Shown: positions 12,124 through 24,293 of the stretch, one piece after another | Layout: every line of letters starts with the position of its first letter | Position numbering within the stretch: position 1 is the first letter of the stretch | NCBI GenBank assembly: GCA_030248295.1 | Contig: JASANH010001727.1 | Span: 124,001-188,000, forward strand | DNA: 64,000 bases | From: Mesodorylaimus sp. YZB2_4 | Lineage: Eukaryota > Nematoda > Enoplea > Dorylaimida > Dorylaimidae | Direction of reading: 5' to 3' | Program-made: the position numbers and the translations under genes | Notes under the pieces: generated by a model | Database searches by the model: none | What the model was told of the DNA's origin: nothing | The model's input: the letters and a program-made list of their open reading frames with translations, nothing else

Positions 12124-12143
12124 CGACCCCCCCCCCCCCCCCC
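12124..12143. repeat. Poly(C) tract, 17 C
   Basis: An uninterrupted run of 17 C in non-coding DNA, one of about ten such G/C tracts in the window. Confidence 0.9.
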
Positions 12144-13031
12144 AATTCGTCCCCCACGTTTCCCCACATCAATGAAGATATCAGAGGTAAGGAGGTAAGC
12201 TTAATTGCAAACCACTGATCCTCGATCCCCGCTATTTATGCTATGCTGCAAACGCCAGGAAAATTGGTTTCGCAAAATTACGCGCTTCGCATAAGCTGTT
12301 TTTCTCGGCCTTTGATCGCTGATTTTGCTGATCGCTCGTTTACCTTCCCGTGGGACATAGGCAGTTATGCCATAGGCCTACCCGACGACCCGTACAGTAT
12401 TATGGGAACAAACAGGGAACTGGCATCGTCACACGTTCCAGTTTGTAAAGACATTACTGTTCAGCACTTTTCATTACAAGTCAACTGTATCTGTGTACAG
12501 TCAGGGCTCGAGTTAAGTTTTTTGCGACTTCCGCAAGCCTTTGGGAAACAGATGTCGTGCCTAGCCCATAATATGCGCTGCTCACACTGTACACGACAAT
12601 CTGGCCTGACTCCTAGAATTTTCCCAGTCGACAGAAAACGTTAACATAATAGGTACACAGAAGAGGAACCTGGTCCGCTGCACAGCTAGACGGTAACAGT
12701 CGCAATCGATCCTGTAAGCCTTAGTTTAGGCATCGCGACAGAATAGTCAATGGGGAATTATCAGTACAGGCCGGCGCTGATGTATATTTGCTTTTCCGCC
12801 CGCCTATCCTGTGGTACACCTCAAACATGGATACCGGACGTGACGAAATACAGTCAGGGCAACCCAAGTCTGAGGATTTCATTAATTTCCGTGAACCAGG
12901 TTGCTTACAGCAAATCTGGTCCAGATTTGCTTCTTTTTTAACCGAAGCATGGTTTAGAGCTGGGAATGTACAGCAGCTAAAAAGTTTGAACATGGGTAGT
13001 CCCTGCATACCACCATCAGCCGCATCAAATA

Positions 13032-14465
13032 ATGCCCCAACCACCACGCCGAGATTTCTTGTTTGCTATTCGCCCACTGACATTTGTGTTCACCCTGTGG
13101 GGACTGTGTCCATTCTCGACCGATGCGACACAGCCTGGGAGACGATGGAGCATCGGACTGGTGCTGAGCCTGTTCTGGGGTCTGCTCGTCCTTTCATTCG
13201 CACCTTACTATTATCTTTCCTGTAAAACGGATCGTGGAAGAGCCACGATTCTGCGGGATATTTGGCTCACTGGGTGCCGCGCAGTTGATGTCCTTGTCGG
13301 TGTTTTTTCAGTGTTTTCTGCACGTTTTCCTCTCCCTTGCTCCCAGCAACCGCATAACTGAGCTGAGGGCCGAGCTAAATGCGATGCTGGTACTTGGTCT
13401 GGATCAGAGCAGACGACTGGTTGTGCTGTACCTGCTCTGCGTTCTGTGCATGGTTATTCTGTCACTGAGCTATTCTGTATATTCTTTGACACATTTGCAG
13501 TTCCAGGGGGTGGCACAGGCCATGTTCAGCACGGAGAAGGGAACCCCGCTGGACTGGTACATTTGGTATTGCGCCCACACGTGCTTTTGCTTACCATCCT
13601 ACAACATGGTGTCCCTACTGCTGCCCTCTGCAATGCACACGGTCGTGGCTGTTGTTTTTGTGCAGCACTTTCGTTTTATCGAAGACAGTCTTGGGCGGCC
13701 TGTGACTTGCAGCCAGTGCGAGTCTTTGAGAAACCACTACTTTCTTCTGAGACAGTGTCTGAGTCAGGCCGATGATTGTCTCGACTACACAGCCCTGGCG
13801 TCGACTGCCGCCACAGTGGCCATCTTGTGCGTCACAGTCAATTCTGACATGATTTTGAACGAGTTTGCCCGCATTCACTATGTCTCTTACAATGCTGCTG
13901 TAGTCGTTCAGGTAATCACTTTCGCCCTGATCACAACATGGCACCTGGCTGAACGAAAAGGTATTGTAGGGGAGCAGAATTTGCGGATGTAGCATGGGTT
14001 GATGTGAGTGCTATTTCAGGCTAGAGTTATCAGTGAGCTCCTCTACGACCTTCCAATTTGCCCACTAGAATTGAACGCATGCGTGAGTGCTTGCTGTAGC
14101 AGGAACGAGTAAGTTGGTTTGTCCATAATCTCCTCTTGTTTTTAGGTGAATCGGTGGCTGCGCAAGATTGAGAGCACCTCTGGCGACTTGACTGCCGGAA
14201 AGATCTTTGTCATTGGTCGATCCACAATAATGACTGTATGCCCTGCACAGAGTGAATAGGCCACGAAACTTGTTTTTTGTCTCTCTGGTTTTAGTTGTTC
14301 GGCGGGACGGTGAGTGGAATCCTGTTGTGGAGTCAGCTACAGAAGGGAAGCGTCTTTGATCGCGAGAAAGAAAGCGGTGTGGACAGTACGGGTAGCTGCA
14401 GTAAAAAGGTATTTGACTACATGATTAACGTCATTATTTTGAGCGGCCAAGGGCATTCTTTCTAA
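13032..14465 (+). CDS. Gustatory-receptor-like 7TM protein, apparent frameshift
   Basis: These receptors are ligand-gated channels or chemoreceptors in the plasma membrane. The N-terminal frame (13032 to about 13240) has RPLTFVFTLWGLCPF, typical of the start of insect-type gustatory receptors, followed by a first membrane helix. The frame then shifts by one near 13230-13310 into a second open frame ending at 13911. That part carries helices AAQLMSLSVFFQCFLHVFL, LVVLYLLCVLCMVILSLS, LPSAMHTVVAVVFVQHF and TAATVAILCVTVNSD. Exons 14146-14235 and 14295-14465 follow in phase 0 and supply the last helix (TIMTLFGGTVSGILLWSQLQ). No intron with acceptable sites joins the two frames, so this is either a pseudogene or an assembly error. 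A TTTTTTCAG acceptor at 13311 leaves room for an unusual intron. Confidence 0.65.
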
Positions 14466-16601
14466 ATTTTGCTTTTTACTGCTGGATCATATTGTGCAGC
14501 AATAGACCATTTCACAGTTTCTAAAAATTTGGAAAACACACCAAATACAGTTTGACTGCGTATATCCTAACTGAAATGGACTTCGCGTGTTCTGTGAGCT
14601 CATGTACCCGCTGGCACAAATTTGCATCTTTCTGTGATCCACAGATCATTTCAGTTTTGCTTCTGCTTTGCCTTACTGTATTGGATCGCTGCCCCTCATT
14701 GCATAGAGCTTATCTGTCATCAGCTACGAAACACTTTCCTTATTTGTCGTTGAGACCAGTGAATGGAAAGCCAGCTCGGGCTCGAAAAGTGAATGTCAAC
14801 ACAGCGTGTATTGTACAGTAAGTCCTGGGCAAATAATCAGTATTGTAACGTGTCCTCCACCATGCGTTTGGACATGGTCAAGTCATACAAGTCAAATCAA
14901 GTCAAATAAGGAATTGTATGCTTGTTGGATGTCTGAAGATGCAGTAAGTGAGTCCCATGGTGTATAGCCAGCCGCATTCTCCTTGTCGGCTGTCTGCGTC
15001 CACAAACTACGCAATACTGTACAATCGGAAAAATCATAGTCGTGTAGGAGACCATTGGCCCCAAATTCACTGACCCCAGACCCACAGATTCACCAAAAGA
15101 TACATGCAGGGGTTGGGGGGAGGGGGTGCTTGTACTATAGATCAAAAAGATTCATCAAACAAAAGCTCCATTAGGCCCCGCATGTGCCATATATGTAATG
15201 GATTTGCTCGAGATACTAAAAATGATATTTAGGGGCAATTATGAAAAAATTCAAAAAATGCGCAAGCAGAATAGATCATCTGGCGATGAGTCAGACGCAT
15301 ATTATCACGCACTTGTACATCTGAGGGCCGTAGAGTTTCAGAGGGGTTTGCCGCTGAGGGAGAATGTGAGGAGATAAAGGTAAGGTATCCACTGTATTGT
15401 AAAATAGCAGATAGGATACAGCAAGACTGAATGATTGGATTCGAAGAATAGCACAGTTACCAATCAGAACGTACAAAGCAGGTGTAACCAGCATTCCTAG
15501 CGGTCGGAAGATCGCTACTCTCCCCTGGCTGAGATGGGAGAAGTCATCCATTTCTGTTGATGTTTCAGCGGCAGGTAGGCAGGAGGCTGTCCTTAGTCGG
15601 AATTTTTTGTCCCTGAAATATCTCCCTCGCCCGGTTACGCTTGTTACACAGGGATCGAAGCTGCACCTCGGGGTTGATAGTCTAAAGGCTCATTAACTTT
15701 TTTGCGTCCTATCTGTTGATGGTATTACAGTACGTTGTGTTATTGAGCGCGCAATGTGAACGCGCCTCAGCTGACTCAGCTAGCTCGGCAGCCGATCATC
15801 CCAGATGCAATATGGACGCCTCTTGAATTTATGCCATATTTTGTGATGCAATTCTTTGTTTCACATCGCCAGAGCGAATATCATGCCCCTAGTAGTGCCG
15901 ACGGAAATATTGAATGTCATTTTTTTGTATTAATAAGGTGATTAGAAATCAAATTTTTTCTTTTGTCTCAATGAATCTCGGATACTTTTTCAAAGTGAGA
16001 TGCTTACTTCTTACTTACAGTCTAGCGATTAAAAATTTCAAATTCTATTTCTAAATGAGACTTGCATTTTGATGTTTATGTAATCAAATAGTGAGAACCA
16101 GAAATATATGCGGCTGAAGCCTCTGCGAGCAGGACAACTTGAGCACATCTTGATAGCTTGACAGCCGTGGGAGATGTTATGTTCACGGACTCTCGGTACA
16201 GGTGACCTGTTTACTGTTTACATTATGAGTTAATAAGCCTCCTACCAAAGCCCACCTACCAAGTTGGCCTATGATTCAGTCTTTCACCTGCTGTCAAAAG
16301 ACGAAACAACGGATCGTGCTAAAGCAGAGCTAACAGTGATCATATTCATATGCAGAGGCCTGGATATATCGCAAGAGACAATCTATCTCTCCACCGCCGA
16401 CAAGTGCCTGCTATGGGCATATGTGCTTTTGAAAAATTTACTGTACTGGTGGTGCAGATTTCAGTCATCTCATCTCATCGCGTCATGACACGCAGAAGAA
16501 TGTCTTTAAATTTTGATAGATCAGGGATAATTACTTTAACTGGGAGGACCAGTCGGTGTGGTGTCAGTCTTCCCTGTTCGCCTAGAGTATCATGTTCCCG
16601 G
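14466..16601. other. Intergenic, no gene seen
   Basis: No frame with splice or family support was found. It contains short G-rich stretches near 15115 and nothing else I can name. Confidence 0.4.
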
Positions 16602-16726
16602 GGGCCCGTTTCACAATCAGCTAGGACATGTCCTAAAGTTAGGACAATCAAATCGCAATGATGTAAGATAGGACTTACGGTCTCCTAATATTTAGGACAT
16701 GTCCTAGGCGATTGTGAAACTGGCCC
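16602..16726. mobile_element. MITE with GGGCCCGTTTCACAATC termini, copy 1
   Basis: A 125-bp element whose ends are inverted repeats (GGGCCCGTTTCACAATCAG and the complement of GCGATTGTGAAACTGGCCC). Inside are repeated TAGGACATGTCCTA palindromes and TTAGGAC. A diverged second copy in the other orientation lies at 59056-59203. It has no coding capacity. Confidence 0.8.
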
Positions 16727-18374
16727 TTGGTCTCCCCGTTTCGGGCTTTAGGCAGCCGCCATCGGCAGAATGCAAGTTATAGTGGAGATGTAAAACTGCC
16801 AGGTTGATGCATACTTTGCAATACCAGTTGATCCCTGTCCTCTGACCCGTGGATGTTCATTACTCTGTGACCATCGATGATTTGACTTGCAGGAACACTC
16901 ACATTTACACATCCCGTTTTGTTCAGTCATGAGCATTTTTGGTCCAGTAAAGGACATGCCATGTTGGAACTGAAAATAGTGCGTACATCACTTTTACGCA
17001 CACAGAATGGGGGGGGGATATCAAAACTGATGATGCGGGAGGACGCGAGGGGCTGTGCTCACAATTAGACCCTTGCACCCCTAAGGATGATCAGCAGACG
17101 CCTATGTTGGCCATATGGTAATTAGTTCATGCCCACGTTTTGCACGTGGCACGCTCTGCACCCTGTCGGCATCAGCATCTTGATGCTTTCAACAGTCACG
17201 CGCCGTCCGGTTCCTTATCACGTTCCTGTCTGTCCTTGATCTCCAAGTAACGTGATAGTCACCTGCCGACACAACATTGCCGGAAACTAGTGCGAATCGA
17301 TTTCCTTTCACTGCGTGGCTTCACCGCGAGCTAGCGTGTGGGCGAGCAAACCTAGGCCTAGGCTTCCGCTTACCCGCCACAATGCAATATGATCGGCCAC
17401 ATCGCGCAAGTGATGCCTGGAAGAGTACATAATGAAATGGGAACCACTGTTAGTGCCTAGCTTGACAGACAATGCTCGAGTAAGCTCCCTCATTTCGACG
17501 ATAAGGTGGGCGGAGGGTAGATTCGAACTGCATTTCGTCATTAGCCACTTTCGATTTACGTCATACATGCCTGTGATTACTAGCTTGTACACCCACTCCA
17601 TTCTCGAGTGCCTATACCAAAAACTATTCGATATTTCCTCTATTCTAACACAACTGCGTTCCAAGCGCGTACGTCTTTGTGTGAAACGTTGACAGTATAC
17701 TCGGGCCTCTTTTTGCTCAACAGTTTTAGAAAAATGTGGCAAATAACAAAGTATGAACCAGACACGACTGTGCCACCCGAGTTCCACTCAATTGACTCAC
17801 CAGCTCGCACTGTTTGCCACCTCTGCCGTCCAAGACGAGTACGTCATCCAAGTCACCCGCTCGTCGCTTTTCGAAACCAGCTTCGACTCATTGGCAAAAC
17901 AGCTGGCGCATTCCACGCTTTATTATGTTGTAGAAATGGCCCTAAGCTTGGCAGTGCAGACAATCGATACGACTCGACTCACAGTCAGACACGACCTTCA
18001 ACCTTCCCCTTACTCATTCCTCGAATACTAACCAAATTCTTAGTCACAAGATTTTTATTTATTTTACACTGTGTATTCCATACGCGCAAACCATAAGAAG
18101 CGCGCGAAATTCAAATTCAAAGTTTTAAAGGGCGCGCCCTCAAACGTATGAACAATTTGAGAATACACGAGAATTGATGCCTAAGATAATATCTTGAAAA
18201 AGAAATTTAAAAACGAGATATAAACTGCACAAAAGTGGAAATTCTCAATTGCGATTCAAATAAGTCACAAAAAAGGAACACCTGATTCACAGAATCCTAA
18301 AACTACTTTTGCACTAATAAAACGAATGTGCAATATAAAACGTAAAAAGTGAGTAAATGTTATTTAAAATTTTG
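16727..18374. other. Intergenic, no gene seen
   Basis: A 159-codon frame on the minus strand (17308-17787) lacks any domain, splice or composition support. The last 350 bases before 18375 are AT-rich with an AATAAA-like context and probably hold the 3' end of the IER-like gene. Confidence 0.35.
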
Positions 18375-20196
18375 TCACGACTCGCAAGTCAATTCCATAA
18401 AACTAGAACATGATAAACTCCTGGATAATGGGGAGTCGGCGCCTTGACCCCCATTCGTGTCCTCATCCGCCCTCGTCGAGGCCGTGCTGGAGGTGGCGGC
18501 TTTGAAAACGGAGAATAAACCAGTCAAATTGTTTGTTGTTGACGATGAGACAAGGACGCCAACGTTTGACGAATCGCAAGCGGACGCAGTTCTATGACGC
18601 ATAGCGCAAGCCATTTTCGGAGATGATGACAAATTGTGCTCGTCTTGTTCGTCCGCGCGTTTGCGTTTCACACAAACTCGTCGATTCACCTCGCTGATCT
18701 TATTGCCATTATTGTCGAAATGTGTTCGAGTGCATTCGTTCGAGCACGATTGTTCATTGTCTCCCGCCTCCTCCTCCACGCCGCTGCTCGACTGGCAACT
18801 GCACAAACTTGGATCATGCGAGCATCCGGCACTGGATACGCCATCTTCGTCTTTGGCCCAATGCGGAAGCGTAGCCGCGTGGGCGTTATCCGATGTCTGG
18901 CCTTCGTTGTAGACGCAGGTCGCGGGTGCTGGCGTAGGCGGTGGATGTTGTTGACTGAAACTCGTGTCGACATCGATTCTTTGCACCTCTTCCGTCCCCT
19001 TTTCCCCGTCCATACTCGTCTGATGGCTAGGAATCGTATCGACCACGGGCACATGCGCTTGTTGGTGAGCGACCATATTTCGGGCGGCCGCGGCTGCGAA
19101 TAAGCTAAAATGGAAAAGGCAAATCGATTAGTTTATTGAACAACCTTTCTCCTTCTCTTATTTCTCCGAGTTAAGCCTAAAAGCTGCTGGCGCACACTTG
19201 GACGTGGGCGAAGGAGAAACGTAGATGGAGAGCCTGTACAATGCCTTAAAAGGCCTCGATCGAACTCGTAAGAAAACAGGCCCCTCCGCCCTTTCCTCTA
19301 AACACACGTATAATCGGACTGGACAATTAGTGCGGCCAAAGATGCCTAGTTTTCAGAAACGGAAAGCACAGCCTCCATTCTCCTTTTGGCTCATTAGTCC
19401 TGACCTAAGCCCTCTCGCATGCTTATAAAACATCCTCGTGCTTGAGAAGGTATCGGGAAAATTCTTTTGAAAACTAGAAGACGAGGCTTCTGACGTGATT
19501 ATTGGAGCATAAAATAGATTTAGGTTGCATGAAACACTAATTTTGTCTACCTCGTGAAAATGGGCGTGTCGGAGGTTCATAAGACTGGTTGCTCGTTTTC
19601 ACACGCCCAACTGCCTACAAGCAGGCACTCGGTCGAGGGCCGGCTGTCCGGCCTTGTGTCAAATCGACGCAAAGGGATAGTGCCTCTTGGGAGACTCCAC
19701 ATTCCTCACTTCTTGCCAACTCGCCTCGCTGGCAAAATGTAAGAACGAGTTGGTCTTGGCCAGCCCATTTCTACACTACACACACTGGCTGACATGAGAG
19801 CAAACCGAAATGTAGGTACTATTTGTACAAAACGCCCCCCCCCCCCCCCCCGACCATGCCAAGTTGAGAAACTGAAGTCTCACGTGGCACTATGTACAAG
19901 CGTGCTAGCAGCAATTTCTTATCCAGAAGTCCAATAATATGATTAAATTGAAAAGGAGTGCCAAAGACTCACCGATTTCGCTGTTCCAATCTTGCCTTCT
20001 GTAATAGATGCAAAATGAGAAGATTTTTACGTAATCTGGCGCCACCACGTTCACTTTTACTGCTGACTATTTTGACGAAAGACAGTTGAATCAGTTTTTC
20101 GCACATTTCTTCCTGATAAGTCATGGTATTGGAGGCGGTTGTTGAGGGATGAGTGCTGGTCGAATCAGTTGGAGATGCAGCAGCGGCGGCAACCAT
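18375..20196 (-). CDS. IER2/IER5-family immediate early response protein
   Basis: IER proteins are short-lived nuclear proteins induced by growth signals and stress; they modulate transcription and protein phosphatase 2A. Exon 1 (19973-20196) encodes an Ala/Ser/Thr-rich leader then the family's N-terminal domain: KLIQLSFVKIVSSKSERGG and LRKNLLILHLLQKAR, matching the vertebrate pattern of a helix, an S-R-x-x-R-G-G turn and a leucine-rich helix. Exon 2 (18375-19104) joins in phase 2 and gives 317 residues in all. It has an alanine run (LFAAAAARN), a Ser-rich acidic region, a basic VCVKRKRAD nuclear-signal candidate and a Ser/Leu C terminus (SRSLSCSSFMEL). Vertebrate IER genes are usually intronless; this one has an 868-bp intron. 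A downstream ATG (MTYQEEM) is an alternative start. TATATATA at 20582-20589 is symmetrical and may serve this gene. Confidence 0.72.
19834..19851. repeat. Poly(C) tract, 17 C, in IER-like intron
   Basis: An uninterrupted run of 17 C in the intron of the IER-like gene. Confidence 0.9.
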
Positions 20197-21449
20197 GTTT
20201 GGAAGTATTCAATGTTTGTCTCAAAATCAGTGTTTTAGCCGACAGTAGCGAGAAACTGGGCAAAAGTGGGACGAATAGTACACGTTGTTTTGGCGCAGAG
20301 TCTGCGCGTAAATGTTGCGAAAGTGGGCTAAGCTGTGGACGAAACGAAGAATGGTGGTCGAGTAGGCACCAGCCCGGGGCTCGGTCCGAATAGAATATAA
20401 AATTCCGCCTTTACCACTGGGCACGTACGTATAGTGGGGGGAGCGTTTTTCGTCACTCCTCTCTACCCCGCCGTCACGGACTGCGTCACTGCGATGAGAA
20501 ACCAGCTGCTGCCGGCGGCCGCACAAACCGGCTCGGTTAGAAAAGAGAAGCAATAGGTTTTGTAAATGCGGCCTGGCCTAGTATATATACGGGCAATGGG
20601 TGCACCAGTGCTGACTAGTCTCTTCTCGTTCCCAACTGGCCGCCCTCGTCTTTTGAACTATTGCCAACCCCCTTGCCACTCTTCGATTTTTCTACGCCGA
20701 GCACACGTGAAATGACGAGTCAAGCTGAATCGACCAATCGGATAGCGAGTCCGGCCTGGCTAGGCACGTGCCATAACGACCGACTGGGTGACGAAAGGCT
20801 GGCTGGGAACATTGGACACAAGCCAGGCGAGTGGAAGAAAATTTCCCCATGCACGATCTTGGCCAGCCGGAAGGGAGCAAAGTCCGTGCGGGACAGTCGA
20901 TAGGAGCGGTGCGAATGCACTGGCAACACAAGCGAGGTGCGCCCCCAATGAAGAAGAAGCGGACGGAAAGTTGGCACCGAACACACTTTGGGCATTCGCG
21001 TGCCATCAGGCGAGAAATCTTTTTTCTTTTTTCACAAGATCAACCTTAGTTCCTGCTGTCGTGACGGGCGAATCTTGGCACTAGCTCGTCCCTGACATGC
21101 ACTGCACGTGAATTGGCTACTTTCTTACGAATTAAGGAAATTTCTTATTCAATGCAGCCTAGTCTCCATGAACTACGCCCCCATTCTTTCGTGTTTTCTG
21201 ATGAGAATTTCCATAGCGCGAGAACGGAAAAGAGCAGGACGCAATGCGCAGTGGGTCACTTCCATCAACCCTCGCAAAGGCAGTTTGGCGCAAGATGAAA
21301 GGCAGGTGGCGCATGATGAGCCACGGTCAGCAGGGCTGGTCAGCGGATCAGAATGCAAAATCAGCTTGCCTTTCGATCTTCATCGTGGTGATTGCAGGAC
21401 ATGAGCAGAGACCATTATAAAGAGGAGAGTAACGCAGGTCACCTGCAGT
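20197..21449. other. Upstream region of IER-like gene, no other gene seen
   Basis: GC is higher here than in the neighbouring DNA, and there is a symmetrical TATATATA at 20582-20589. Overlapping open frames on both strands near 20.7-21.0 kb lack splice or domain support and probably reflect GC content. Confidence 0.4.
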
Positions 21450-21935
21450 GCCGCGGCGGCTGCGTTGGTGCAGCGGTTCGGCATTCTTCTCTCGGTATCG
21501 CTTGGGAGCAAGTGGCTGGACTCGTCTCGGGTTCGATCCCCGGTGATGGAGGTCGGTTTGCGAACCATAAACCCTCGCTGACAATGCACGCCAGACCTCT
21601 AGGTGACTCACCTGGTACCGCCAAGGTGCTCCGAGTGGGGAGACGGAAGCCAAACGAGAGACGGTCTCGTCGGCGACGGCGACGAGACCGTCGGCGTCGG
21701 CGACAATGGCGGGTGGGCTGTGTGTGACCACTGTCAGTGGTCGACAGCCCACCCGCCATCGTCCAAGGAAGGCGGCTAGTCCAGGTGCCCTCGCGTGGAG
21801 GTGCTCCTAGTGGAGACACGCAGAGGGAAGCTGCTGTGTGTGCTGATCCCGCGCAGCCCTGCTTACAAGGTTTGACTGCTGGCCGGCAAGAGGCAAAACT
21901 AGCTTCAGCCCACAAAAATTTTAAAAAAATTCTGC
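21450..21935 (+). mobile_element. tRNA-derived SINE family A, copy 1 (expanded by hairpins)
   Basis: The head has a Pol III A box (TTGGTGCAGCGGTTCGGCATT) and a B box (GGTTCGATCCC) about 60 bp apart, as in a tRNA. A family-specific body follows (GATGGAGGTCGGTTTGCGA, CCATAAACCCTC) with an A-rich tail. Compared with copy 2 it carries about 90 extra bases made of two inverted repeats (21661-21690 and 21706-21759). Confidence 0.8.
21706..21759. repeat. 26-bp-stem hairpin inside SINE copy 1
   Basis: ATGGCGGGTGGGCTGT ... GACCACTG, a one-base loop, then CAGTGGTC ... ACAGCCCACCCGCCAT. The two halves are almost perfectly complementary. The other copy of the SINE has only one arm, so this looks like a local foldback duplication. 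Confidence 0.85.
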
Positions 21936-22841
21936 AGTGTCGCTGGCCGCCACGATGACACCGACAATGCTCAAAACTAACCTGTTACACAGACTCCCTT
22001 GCCACCCACGGGCCTTCACAGTTCTTTATTGGAAGAGCTCCCCCGTTCTGTGCCTTATCGAGATGCTCAAGTACCCGTCACCCGTCCGCATCAGCTTCTG
22101 GCCCCACCCATGCCCACCAAGTAAGGGTGAGCATACAGGACCATTGGTAAGCAACTGACGCGGGCCCATATCCCTGAGTCAGATAATGATTGTTCAAAGG
22201 CGTCCGCACGGAGCAAAACTGAATCTTGTTCTCAGAGGCCATGAAAAATCAGTCTGACTGGTGCTTGATCTGTAACTGCTCTTCATGGCTGCCCTCGACA
22301 GACTAAGGAGACACGGCCAGCTTTCTAGCCAACCCAGGCTGGACGTGCAGGATAGAACTCCTTTGAAGTTCTTTAGACCCCTCACTTACAAGTGCATCCC
22401 CGAGGTCGAACTGTAATGTGAAATAATGAGTACATGCGTCATAAGGTACATTTTGAGCCTAATGTTTCCTTATGTCACTTTTGTTATCACTAACAAAAGT
22501 GCCATTATTAGGGGCCTAATACTCGTATCATGGAGGCCTAATGGTGCTTTTGTGCAGGAGCATAACCTGTTTTAAATCCTGTAAGCCCCCTTGCTCGTAT
22601 CCTCAGGGTCGGTCCCGGTCAAATCGTATACCCTGGGGTGACAAGTGCGGACTTACCGGTACATTATTCTTTGGCGAAGACTGCCTGTCGTTGATTGATG
22701 GTGGAGTAGAAAGCTGTTCAATCGTCAGCAGAATCACACGTTAGCTGGAGTAAATACAAATTACTTGAATGAGCATTCGATAAGCAACAGCACATTTAAC
22801 CTATCCAAAAACGGCCCTTCAGCATGTGACCCCAGTTTGCT

Positions 22842-23234
22842 GCCGCGGTGGTGCAGCGGTTCGGCATTTGCCTCTCCGCTTTGCTTGGGAGCGAGTTGCT
22901 GGACTCGTCTCAGGTTCGATACCCCGTGATGGAGGTCGGTTTGCGAGCCATAAACCCTCCCTAACCTTGCACGACACACCCGGTACCGTCGAGATGGTCC
23001 TAGTGGAGAGGCTGAAGAGACTGTCTCGACTGTCGAACACGAACAGGGGCACCCCACTCGCCATCGTCCGAGGAGGTCGGTGTCCAGTCCAGGATGTCCC
23101 CGTGTGAAGGTGCACCTAGTCACGCAGAGGACGCTGCTGTGAGTACTGGTCCCGCGAAGACTTGTTTAGAAGGTTTGACTGCTGACGCTAGAGGAAAACC
23201 GGGCGTCGGCCGAAAAAAAAATTAAAAAAAAAAA
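22842..23234 (+). mobile_element. tRNA-derived SINE family A, copy 2
   Basis: Same orientation as copy 1, about 0.9 kb away. A box GTGGTGCAGCGGTTCGGCATT, B box AGGTTCGATACCC, the same body (GATGGAGGTCGGTTTGCGAG, CCATAAACCCTCC), and a terminal A-rich tail (A9 TT A11-type). About 390 bp, with no coding capacity. Confidence 0.85.
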
Positions 23235-23827
23235 ACCCAGGTGGCCCCAGAATCGTCTATAATCCCTTTATACACTCTCACTTTACATCACCACTCTTGG
23301 GCTGGTAGGCGCGATTCCGTGTTCTTCGCTTCCTTGCCTGTCGCATCACTAAATCCCAGATGATATCAGTGGAGACACGACACGCCGTCTCCACTGATTT
23401 CACCAGGGTCCACCTGATCCACTAATATCAGTCTGTCTGCCTGCTTACTCTGTAGCTAAACTCACTAAAACGGCACCGCACATTTAGGATTGTGAACGAG
23501 AAAGAGCACAATGACTGGGAAAATGTAGTCGGGATGGGAAAAAAGGAAGGCGTTCACCCAGGGGAATTCTGACTTCTGTCTCGCTGAGGGCTGATGAAGG
23601 GACCCTGTATTTGAAGGGATGACCCGGACTAGCGGCATCATCGGGATGATGGCGATCTAACTGTGGCCTGACGTGAATGTGACTCGAGTTGTGTTCCTGC
23701 TGACCCGTGGTGGTCTCAACCACTGTTGCACCACTGCCCCCACCCGTGGACCAATGCCACTGCAGACCAAGGGTCTCTGCTTGTCTCCAGGGAGGTCATG
23801 CTTATATTTACCACATTTTATGCTCCT

Positions 23828-23932
23828 GCACAGGCGAGAGGGGGAGTGCACATTACACGACAAAATGATTCCCCCACTCGCCCGTAACTACGTATCTGGC
23901 GTGAGAGGCAAATGCCTAGCCCATCAGGCCAC
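23828..23932 (-). mobile_element. tRNA-derived SINE family B, copy 1
   Basis: On the minus strand it reads GTGGCCTGATGGGCTAGGCAT (A-box region), TCTCACGCCAGATACG, then GGGCGAGTGGGGGAATCATT and a shared 3' part (GTGTAATGTGCACTCC). It matches the copies at 26443-26558 and 57843-57925. Confidence 0.7.
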
Positions 23933-24293
23933 AAGCCAGGCGTCACACCAAGATTTCCTGCTTGCTACGCAAATAAGCACAATGGGATCAACAGTGGGAC
24001 ACTGAAATTTCATTGAGGTGATTGGTTGCCAGGCAAAAAGCCAACCACGAATTTTCCTGGACAATCTAAATCGCATCATGATTTGACCAAAAGCGGATGG
24101 ACATCAAGCAAGTAGCATCCATGCGGGAAATATCAACACTCTAAAACATACGCCACGATTGAAGATCGCAAAAAAGGCGTTACAAAAATCCAGAACCCTT
24201 GTTATCGAACTTGCACTGTACACAACCAAGTTTAGTAAAAGTGAAAAGATCACGCTTCAAGGTGCACGCACAGATCAGATTGGTCAACAGCGT

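Noticed and set aside
13178..13312. Short intron to explain the receptor frame change
   Set aside because: No donor with a usable consensus gives the right phase with the TTTTTTCAG acceptor, and the candidates would delete a membrane helix.
17308..17787. A 159-codon minus-strand frame
   Set aside because: No domain, no splice support, and unremarkable composition; probably chance.
20692..21084. Several overlapping frames on both strands upstream of the IER-like gene
   Set aside because: Mutually overlapping frames in GC-rich DNA with no family signature.
21348..21915. Long frames of 111-158 codons
   Set aside because: They run through the SINE and its GC-rich hairpins; Arg-rich translation of a repeat.
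22761..23123. Frames of 93-120 codons
   Set aside because: They are contained in SINE copy 2.
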